From Clostridiales bacterium (lineage in GTDB: Bacteria; Bacillota; Clostridia; Christensenellales; Aristaeellaceae): a DNA stretch of 64,000 nt. The stretch covers positions 62,001 to 126,000 of the forward strand of contig SVGL01000005.1 in assembly GCA_015056325.1 (NCBI GenBank), in the 5' to 3' direction. The notes under the pieces are model-generated. The model saw only the letters and a program-made list of their open reading frames with translations. It was not told the origin of the DNA and searched no databases. A program made the position numbers and the translations under genes. Position 1 is the first letter of the stretch. Every line of letters starts with the position of its first letter. Shown in pieces: positions 58,234-64,000 of the stretch.

Positions 58234-60273
58234 TTACAGGATGCGGCTCATCACATGGTGCTTCAGCCCTTCATCCAGATCAATGAAGCGGGCATTGAAA
58301 CCCCACACCCGCACAACAAGATCCTCATGCTTCTCCGGGTGAAGCATCGCATCCTCCAGCACGCTTCTGTCATAAATGGAGATGCTGACCACCGGCAGGC
58401 CCGCTTCGCCGCAGCTTTTTATCATTTGGCCGATCATTCGGGCATCCACCGCGCCGAGCCCCCGGGGCAGCACCAGATACAGGGGCGAGGAGGCACATCC
58501 GCGCTGCAGATCCGCCTTTGCTGCAGACTGAATCACAGCGGTAGGGCCGTTTTTCGCATTGCCCGGCGTGGGCGAGTAGTGCTCGCAGATCAGCTCGCCA
58601 CCCTTTCGGCCGTCCGGCGTGGCGCCGATGGAGCCCGCAAAGGTGTTGAAATCAATGTTGTAGATTCCCGGAAGAGGCTTGATGCCCAGGGGGGTGGGAT
58701 AGTTCTCTACACGTTGGCAGAAGAAGGCCGCCAAATCTGCCGCCAAGCGATCCACGCCATCGATGTCATTGCCGAACTTCGGCAGCCTTTTCAGTGCAAG
58801 GCGAAGATCCTCATGGCCCTCGAAATCCACGCTGAGCGCATGAATCAGCTCTGCCATCGTGCAAAGTCCGCGGGCAAAAACGCCCTCCTGAATGGCATAG
58901 AGCGCGTCTGCCAGCGTGGGGATGGAGCCCGACAGCAGCTGATAATTCGGCACCGCCCAGCCGCCCCGCATGGGATCCACGCCGACATCGAGGGCATTCT
59001 CATTCAAGCCCGCGACAATGGGGGATGTATGGTGCAGGTCTTCATCTGCATTCTCCAGCACCTGGGCAGCCAGCACGTCCATATAGCGGTCGATCTGATA
59101 GCCATACTGATCCAGAAATGCTGCATACACCTCGTCAAAGCTGGTCATCTGTGCAAAATCGCCGCTGTCATGGCCCAGGGTCAGCCGCGTACGGTATACG
59201 CCCGGCTTCTGGAAATGCGCCCATTTCGTAAACGGCGCAAACGGCGTGCTGGGATTCTCCTGCCCGCGGAACAGCGCCAGCTCAAGGCTCTTGACCGATT
59301 CCATCTGATAGAACCAGATGCCGCTGAGACCGTCGAAGGTAATCTCCGTGCAGCCGTCATTGGCATATTGCCGGGCATATTCCAGCGGTATGCCTCTGCG
59401 GACAAGGCTGGGAATGATGTTCTCGTCATAATACAGCACGCCCTGCCCCTGCCCCATCGCGACCAGTCGCGCCGCAGCATCCAGAAAATCCGCCCGGCTG
59501 CCTGCATGAATGCGGACATTGATATGAGGCTCCGGCTTGGCGACCCGCATTGTGGCCTCCAGGATTAAAACAGACAGATCGCTGGACACATCCTGCCCAT
59601 CTGCGTCCACGCCGCCGACCATCAGGTTCATCAGCGTGTCGCCTGCATACACCTCATTCAGCTTCTCCCACAGCTCGCACAGCAGAGCAAGCGCATCCTC
59701 CCGGCTGATCCGCTGCGGCACATCCCGCTCATACAGCGCCCGCAGATGCACATCCATACGGCCGATGCAGGATGTAAAGGAGCTCCGCAGCCGCCAGATG
59801 AACCAGAACAGCTGCAGCCCTTGTTCAAAGGTTTCCGGGGCCTGGCGGGTCAATGCCAGGCAGTTTTCAGCGATCCGGTTCAGCCGTGCGGCATCCCAGG
59901 GCTGATCGGCTGCACGCGCCTGCGCTGCCTCCCCATGCTGGCGGATGTAATCCCGGATCCTGCTCCAATATTGCACGATCAGTTCCCGGTACATCTGCTG
60001 CGCTACCGGCAGATCATCGCGGGGCACGCTGGCACGCGCAATAATCCCGGGAATCCCCTCCTGCATCAGCAGCCGATAATCCAGCGGGAAATGGGCATTG
60101 TCCCACCCCATATCCCCTCTGCGGAACTGACCTGCCTCTATCATCGGCCTGACAGGGCAAACCGGCCCGGCCAGAATGCCTCTGTCCGGAATCTCAACAC
60201 CCCGGTATTCGATGTATGAAACAAACCTTTCATACATCTCATCAAACCTCTGTTTGATTTTCTTCTGTTCCAC
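58234..60273 (-). CDS. Glycyl radical enzyme of unassigned subfamily
   Basis: A 679-residue glycyl radical enzyme. The radical site is RVWGFNARF near the C-terminus (Gly at about 658); the active-site cysteine is in YANDGCTEITFDG (about Cys308). Pyruvate formate-lyase has two adjacent cysteines and choline, glycerol and hydroxyproline enzymes have GCVE, so the GCTE loop marks another group. The length is also shorter than usual (about 750-850). The start is GTG 60273, since GGAGG lies 7 nt upstream; the ORF-track start at 60588 lies beyond the LacI promoter. The activase follows and a LacI regulator is divergent, so a sugar-derived substrate is likely but unknown. Confidence 0.85.
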   Translation of the reverse strand: MEQKKIKQRFDEMYERFVSYIEYRGVEIPDRGILAGPVCPVRPMIEAGQFRRGDMGWDNAHFPLDYRLLMQEGIPGIIARASVPRDDLPVAQQMYRELIVQYWSRIRDYIRQHGEAAQARAADQPWDAARLNRIAENCLALTRQAPETFEQGLQLFWFIWRLRSSFTSCIGRMDVHLRALYERDVPQRISREDALALLCELWEKLNEVYAGDTLMNLMVGGVDADGQDVSSDLSVLILEATMRVAKPEPHINVRIHAGSRADFLDAAARLVAMGQGQGVLYYDENIIPSLVRRGIPLEYARQYANDGCTEITFDGLSGIWFYQMESVKSLELALFRGQENPSTPFAPFTKWAHFQKPGVYRTRLTLGHDSGDFAQMTSFDEVYAAFLDQYGYQIDRYMDVLAAQVLENADEDLHHTSPIVAGLNENALDVGVDPMRGGWAVPNYQLLSGSIPTLADALYAIQEGVFARGLCTMAELIHALSVDFEGHEDLRLALKRLPKFGNDIDGVDRLAADLAAFFCQRVENYPTPLGIKPLPGIYNIDFNTFAGSIGATPDGRKGGELICEHYSPTPGNAKNGPTAVIQSAAKADLQRGCASSPLYLVLPRGLGAVDARMIGQMIKSCGEAGLPVVSISIYDRSVLEDAMLHPEKHEDLVVRVWGFNARFIDLDEGLKHHVMSRIL

Positions 60274-60316
60274 TATATCGCCTCCGTGGCCTTCCTTATG
60301 CAATGTGCATGGGGCA

Positions 60317-60345
60317 AATGTAAACAACGATATCGCCTTTACATT
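60317..60345. promoter_or_regulatory. Inverted repeat in the divergent control region
   Basis: AATGTAAA (60317-60324) and TTTACATT (60338-60345) with 13 nt between, around the palindrome CGATATCG. It lies between the GRE gene and the LacI promoter and is a candidate operator. Confidence 0.55.
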
Positions 60346-60349
60346 ACAT

Positions 60350-60379
60350 TTGACAATTAACCGCTGCAAATGGTATACT
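60350..60379 (+). promoter_or_regulatory. Promoter of the second LacI gene
   Basis: TTGACA (60350-60355), 18 bp, TATACT (60374-60379), about 45 bp before the first ATG. Confidence 0.75.
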
Positions 60380-60424
60380 TGATTTGCTTTTACATGCTTT
60401 TCCCAGAGACGTTTTTCCCTTCCC

Positions 60425-61450
60425 ATGAGAAGAAAGGCGGTTGCTTTCACAATGTCCAGCAGAGTCAGCATTGCCGATATCGCCAATGCTTTGGGCTTAT
60501 CCCGCAACACGGTATCCAAGGCCCTGAACGGAAGCGCCGGGATCACCAATGAGACCCGCCAGCGCGTATTGGACCAGGCTGTGCGCATGAATTATAAGAT
60601 GATGGGCTCCCATGTGGCACGCGTACAGCCCACGGACGCCTCTACCATCCTCCTGATCTGCAAGGATCATCAGTTGATCAGCTCCTTCTTCGGGCCGTTG
60701 ATCCTGCAGCTGCAGCATCTTGCCCGTGCAAAGGGCGCAATCATCACCATGCAGTACATGTCCCCTGAGGAAATCCGAGATGGCATTATTCCCTCGCAGA
60801 TTCAGTCTGCCGACGGCGTGATCGGCCTGGAGCTGCTGGATCACGACTATGTCCGTAGGATCGTGGAATGTGGAAAGCCCTGCGTTTTTTTTGACTGTGC
60901 GATCGATACGGATGATATCGGAACGCCCTTCGACATTGTCCTGCAGGGGGAACGAGGGCTCTATTCGGCCATCGACGCGCTCTACCAGAAGGGCTATACC
61001 CGCTTTGGCTTTGTGGGCGATCCCAATCACTGTATCGGCTTCCGCAACCGTTATGATTACTTCCGCCTTGCGCTGGCTGACCACGGTCTGAGCGGGCATG
61101 AAAAGCACTCTATCCTCACCCCTGACGAATTGATGCATCAGCCGAATTCCTACCGCCAGGCACTGCGCGCACTGGACGTGCCGGAGGTATTTGTCTGCGC
61201 GAATGCCATGATCGCCATTCAGCTGATGAATGCCGTGCGTGATGAGCACATTACGCTGCCGGATCGGGCTGGCCTGATCGTTTTCGAGACGACCCATGAC
61301 CTCGTTACAAACGGCAGAATGCTCGTAACTGTGAACGTCAGCCGCAAACAGATTGCATCCTCCCTGTGCATGCTGCTGTTTGACCGCATGCAAAATCCCG
61401 AAGCCGCCAGACGGACCATCAAGCTTGATTCCCGCATTGAGATTTTCTGA
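60425..61450 (+). CDS. LacI family transcriptional regulator 2
   Basis: A 341-residue repressor with the helix-turn-helix VSIADIANALGLSRNTVSKALNGSAGITNETRQRV and a sugar-binding-like effector domain (TILLICKDHQLISSFFG...GVIGLELLDHDY...FGFVGDPNHCIGF...LIVFETTHDL). The first ATG (60425) adds nine basic residues; the ATG at 60452 would begin MSSRVSIADI, and neither has an ideal ribosome site (AAAGGCGG is 11 nt before the second). It is divergent from the glycyl radical enzyme operon, with an inverted repeat between, and probably controls it. The PfkB/GH32/esterase operon ends just beyond and is convergent. Confidence 0.9.
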   Translation: MRRKAVAFTMSSRVSIADIANALGLSRNTVSKALNGSAGITNETRQRVLDQAVRMNYKMMGSHVARVQPTDASTILLICKDHQLISSFFGPLILQLQHLARAKGAIITMQYMSPEEIRDGIIPSQIQSADGVIGLELLDHDYVRRIVECGKPCVFFDCAIDTDDIGTPFDIVLQGERGLYSAIDALYQKGYTRFGFVGDPNHCIGFRNRYDYFRLALADHGLSGHEKHSILTPDELMHQPNSYRQALRALDVPEVFVCANAMIAIQLMNAVRDEHITLPDRAGLIVFETTHDLVTNGRMLVTVNVSRKQIASSLCMLLFDRMQNPEAARRTIKLDSRIEIF

Positions 61451-61465
61451 ACAATTTCAAACGTA

Positions 61466-61502
61466 CCGCTGCCTGTGCCGCTGATGCATAGGCAGCGGTT
61501 TT
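61466..61502. terminator. Terminator between LacI 2 and the esterase gene
   Basis: CCGCTGCC and GGCAGCGG stem followed by TTTTATT on the plus strand. Confidence 0.75.
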
Positions 61503-61506
61503 ATTG

Positions 61507-62280
61507 TCAGACCTTGTTCCTGCCCATCTGGCTGTATACGTCCTCCCGGCGGATCCACTCCAGGAATGCCTCCAGCTCCTTATCCCAGAAGGAAAACTCA
61601 TGCTCATAGCCGGGAATGTCATCATACCGGCAGCGGGACGCCGTCCACTGGTCCAGGAAGGCTTTGCGATAGCTGGTGACCCGCTCATACAGGAAATCCC
61701 CATCGCCGATACACATGAACAGATCCGGCAGTTTCTCCCCTGAAGCAAGTGCCTTCCGGGTCACATCATACAGGTTTGCGCGAGCAATCCGGTTCAGGTC
61801 GGGATCCGCATTTTCCGCAGGGATGCCGGGGGAAAACGCACCGATGGCGCTGTACTTGCCAGGATTGGTCAACCCGTGCAGCAGCGCGCCGTAGCCACCC
61901 ATTGACAACCCCGCAATGTAGCGCTCCTCCGCCTTGCCGGAAATGGGGAAATAGTTCTCCACAAACTCAGGCAGTTCCTCATTGAGGAAATCGTAGAAAT
62001 TCTCCCCCAGAGGCGCATTCTGATAGGCCTTGTTGTGGCAGGAGAAGGTCACCACCGCCATACGATATTCCTCCGCATAACGTTCGGCGCTGGTGTATCG
62101 CAGCCATGCCTGATAATCATTGCCATGCCCGTGCAGCAGGTACAGCACAGGAAACTTTCCCGACAGGGCGTGGGTGTGAGGCAGATGCAGATTGCAGGAC
62201 GTGAAGGACGGAACCGTCACCTCGATGTCCACCGGGTAACCGAGGGAGTAGGAATAGAAATTGCAATGAATCTGTGCCAT
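61507..62280 (-). CDS. Alpha/beta-hydrolase esterase (esterase D / FrmB type)
   Basis: A 257-residue cytoplasmic esterase. The catalytic serine is in GLSMGGYGAL, the aspartate probably in CIGDGDFLYE, and the histidine in GYEHEFSFWD; the oxyanion region is YLLHGHGNDYQAW. Members of this group remove acetyl or feruloyl groups from plant sugars, or act on S-formylglutathione. Next to a GH32-like enzyme and a PfkB kinase, deacetylation of a sugar or oligosaccharide is more likely. ATG 62280 is preceded by a GGGGGA site; the ORF-track start at 62304 overlaps the upstream gene. Gap of 14 bp to the GH32-like gene. Confidence 0.85.
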   Translation of the reverse strand: MAQIHCNFYSYSLGYPVDIEVTVPSFTSCNLHLPHTHALSGKFPVLYLLHGHGNDYQAWLRYTSAERYAEEYRMAVVTFSCHNKAYQNAPLGENFYDFLNEELPEFVENYFPISGKAEERYIAGLSMGGYGALLHGLTNPGKYSAIGAFSPGIPAENADPDLNRIARANLYDVTRKALASGEKLPDLFMCIGDGDFLYERVTSYRKAFLDQWTASRCRYDDIPGYEHEFSFWDKELEAFLEWIRREDVYSQMGRNKV

Positions 62281-62294
62281 GTTGATTCCCCCCG

Positions 62295-63692
62295 TCATTC
62301 CCACAGACGGATCTGCCGGAAGGATGCGCTGCCGTCGGACACAAACAGCCCGAACTGGCGGCCAGCCCGGTCCAGCATGCGGGTGCCCAGGGCGATCTGG
62401 TCATCCACATAGAGCAGCAGAATCGAGCCCTGCACAAAGATGCGCACCTTGTAGTCGCGTCCGGCCTCCCACTTGATAGGACGCTCCTGCTCCACCTCGT
62501 AGGGGAACATCTTGCCGCCGTCCTCATACATCCGCAGGCCCGTCTTGTACTGTACCCTGCCCCGCTTGGGCTCAAAGTTCAGGTAGTAGCCCATGGCAAA
62601 GTCCTGATCCACCTGCAGCGCGACGCCGAACTCCCGGGGCGCTTCGTCAAAGCGAACCAGCATTTCCAGTTTGCAGCATTCCGGCACCCGGTTCATCAGC
62701 AGGCAGGCATAGCCGTCCATCGACTGCACCGATGCTGCCTCCTTCTCCATCTGCCAATCGCCGTTCAGGGGCTCCATTTCCAGCTCAATGGGCTGTGTGA
62801 AGGCCTGATCCACCGCCTCGGGCACGGTAACGGTCAGATCGCCGTTTTCCTGCTGGATCAGCTTGTGGGCAATCATCGTGCCGCCCCAGTCCCAGGTGTT
62901 GTAATCCTGTCCGGGATACTTCTGGGGGTTGAAGTTCCACAGGTTCTTTTCGCGCGTGGGATTCCAGCCGTACATCAGGTGCTCCGTGCCGTCGGTAGCG
63001 TGCTTGGCGGCATAGAAGCAGCGGGTATCAAAGGTATCCACATCCGGGGTGATCCAGGGGCCTCGGGGAGAACGCGCCTTGCGGTAGAGCGTCACAAAGC
63101 GGTCCGTATACACGGAATAGGTCAGATACCACCAGTCCCCCCATTGGAAGATGTCCGGGCATTCGCTGGCGCTCTGGTTGGTCTTGGGGGCATACAGCGG
63201 CTGCTGAATCTCCCAGTGCTTCAAATCTTTGGACGTGCACAGGCCCACGCAGCCCTTGCGCATCGTCTTGCCCTTTGCCTGAGCCGCCAGCAGCATCCAC
63301 CAGCACTGCTCCTCCTCGTTCCATATCACATGAGGATCGCGCCAGTCGCTCATCTCGTAGATCACGTCATCCGGCTGGAAGGTCTCCTCCGGATGCTCCA
63401 CCCAGTTGACCATATCCTCGCTGGTGGCGTGGCACACATACTGGCGCATGTAGGGATGGAAGGTGAACTTGCAGTAGAACATGTGGTACATACCGTCCAC
63501 CTTCAGCACCGAGCCGGTGCCGCCGTGGATCCCCGTACGGAACTCATCGTGGAAATGGAGATGATCCTTTGTGCTGACGCAGGTCCAGCCCTTGCCCAGG
63601 AAGAACAGCCGGTACTCCCCGTTGTCATAGAAGGGAATGATATCGCCGCCCGCACCATTGGGGGATGTATAGAAAATCTCTCGTTTGCTCAT
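62295..63692 (-). CDS. GH32-like five-bladed propeller glycosidase
   Basis: A 465-residue cytoplasmic protein of the GH32/GH43-type beta-propeller clan with a C-terminal beta-sandwich. GH32 enzymes cleave fructans or sucrose. The expected WMNDPNG nucleophile motif is replaced by GGDIIPFYDNGEYRLFF; the second and third acidic motifs are seen as DWRDPHVIWN (R-D-P) and ECPDIFQWG (E-C). The C-terminal domain (from about residue 330) has GYYLNFEPKRG and the levanase-like ending LFVSDGSASFRQIRLWE. It matches GH32-related proteins of uncertain specificity. AAGGAG lies upstream of the ATG at 63692. Same operon as the esterase. Confidence 0.75.
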   Translation of the reverse strand: MSKREIFYTSPNGAGGDIIPFYDNGEYRLFFLGKGWTCVSTKDHLHFHDEFRTGIHGGTGSVLKVDGMYHMFYCKFTFHPYMRQYVCHATSEDMVNWVEHPEETFQPDDVIYEMSDWRDPHVIWNEEEQCWWMLLAAQAKGKTMRKGCVGLCTSKDLKHWEIQQPLYAPKTNQSASECPDIFQWGDWWYLTYSVYTDRFVTLYRKARSPRGPWITPDVDTFDTRCFYAAKHATDGTEHLMYGWNPTREKNLWNFNPQKYPGQDYNTWDWGGTMIAHKLIQQENGDLTVTVPEAVDQAFTQPIELEMEPLNGDWQMEKEAASVQSMDGYACLLMNRVPECCKLEMLVRFDEAPREFGVALQVDQDFAMGYYLNFEPKRGRVQYKTGLRMYEDGGKMFPYEVEQERPIKWEAGRDYKVRIFVQGSILLLYVDDQIALGTRMLDRAGRQFGLFVSDGSASFRQIRLWE

Positions 63693-63727
63693 ATTCAACG
63701 CTCCTTATCGCAGATCTATACGCAGAA

Positions 63728-63751
63728 GGGCCCATCCATTCGGATGAGCCC
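63728..63751 (-). terminator. Hairpin between PfkB and GH32-like genes
   Basis: GGGCTCATCC-GAAT-GGATGGGCCC on the minus strand, followed by TTCTGC. It may be a weak terminator or attenuator; read-through to the GH32-like gene is expected. Confidence 0.5.
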
Positions 63752-63785
63752 CATGAATGCAGGTTCCCGGTTGGGGCTTCTGCCA

Positions 63786-64000
63786 TTATTCCATTGTATT
63801 GACCAGACTGCGGACATCCGCTTCCTCGGGGACGCTGGAGATGCCGCCCTGCTTCTGCGTGGACAGGCTCGCCGCACAGCAGGCGAACCGGACGATGCCC
63901 TTCAACTCCTCCGCGCTCAGCTCCTGGGGATGCTTACCGGTCTTCAGCAGCTGGCTCATGGCGCTGCCGCCGAAGATATCGCCTGCACCGGTGGTATCCA
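63786..64000 (-). CDS. PfkB family carbohydrate kinase (C-terminal part, runs off the window)
   Basis: Not in the ORF track because it is cut by the window edge. The minus-strand frame reads DTTGAGDIFGGSAMSQLL, then a short helical tail with ACCAASLSTQKQGG and the end VRSLVNTME. DTTGAGD is the PfkB signature that holds the catalytic aspartate and the anion hole, and GGISSVP is a typical final loop. Family members phosphorylate fructose, ribose or similar sugars with ATP. In front of a GH32-like gene, a fructokinase is the simplest guess. About 70 residues of perhaps 310 are visible. Confidence 0.85.
   Translation of the reverse strand, partial: DTTGAGDIFGGSAMSQLLKTGKHPQELSAEELKGIVRFACCAASLSTQKQGGISSVPEEADVRSLVNTME

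Noticed and set aside
1-64000. CRISPR array, rRNA genes, insertion sequences with transposase
   Set aside because: No regular spaced repeats, rRNA segments or transposase motifs were found in the window. The only mobile-element traces are the tRNA-linked island and small palindromes.

Overview
The window looks like the chromosome of an anaerobic, glycan-degrading Gram-positive bacterium, probably a gut or rumen clostridium with GC-rich genes; I cannot place the family. The reasons are a one-chain pyruvate:ferredoxin oxidoreductase (27536-31039), a glycyl radical enzyme with its activase (57306-60273), Gram-positive SOS boxes, consensus sigma-A promoters, many short Sec signal peptides, and a large stock of carbohydrate genes (GH127, GH4, GH32-like, a clan GH-A-like enzyme, sugar ABC importers, two LacI regulators). 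Most of the window is GC-rich with codons ending in C or G. The stretch 40377-44900 is clearly AT-richer and is an accessory island. No rRNA or CRISPR was seen.

Layout. 1-8800: an M24 peptidase, a BspA-like leucine-rich repeat protein, a fucose-isomerase-family enzyme, a secreted MBL-fold protein, a GH127 arabinofuranosidase and a CotH-type protein. 8800-19500: a CapA / phosphodiester glycosidase / Lgt-like operon, exonuclease III, a GH-A-like hydrolase, a second aminopeptidase P, serine acetyltransferase and a DUF3737 beta-helix protein. 19500-27300: a carbohydrate ABC importer operon led by a 997-residue membrane-anchored coiled-coil protein with four tandem beta repeats, probably a surface glycan-capture stalk. 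27500-34000: PFOR, a LacI regulator with its own promoter and operators, and a GH4 enzyme. 34200-37600: a WG-repeat protein, dnaA and a probable oriC, where the dominant coding strand switches. 37600-40060: a protein of unknown function, a zinc-binding lipoprotein-type protein and a frameshifted membrane coiled-coil gene.

The island (about 40180-44850) sits in a tRNA-Arg(CCG) gene. The 5' half (40179-40220) and 3' half (44201-44242) of one tRNA lie about 4 kb apart and rejoin into a perfect cloverleaf. A 10-bp repeat in the anticodon loop marks both ends, and an intact tRNA-Arg lies just inside the left end. The island holds a deletion scar joining a Y-family polymerase to the C-terminus of a tyrosine recombinase, two LexA-type SOS boxes, two silent RHS-core cassettes (one with an unknown toxin-like tail and a possible immunity gene), and an AbiH remnant.

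44980-57060 is a possible phosphometabolite cluster: MBL-fold hydrolase plus MgtC, a divergent LysR regulator followed by a circularly permuted cofactor-independent phosphoglycerate mutase, a membrane AraC-type sensor-regulator, and a divergent AfuABC/FbpABC-type importer with a fused permease and two different ATPases. 57300-64000 holds a glycyl radical enzyme and activase with a divergent LacI regulator, then an operon of a PfkB kinase, a GH32-like enzyme and an esterase, which leaves the window. The strongest candidates for something undescribed are the permuted phosphoglycerate mutase cluster and the split-tRNA island with its RHS cassettes.
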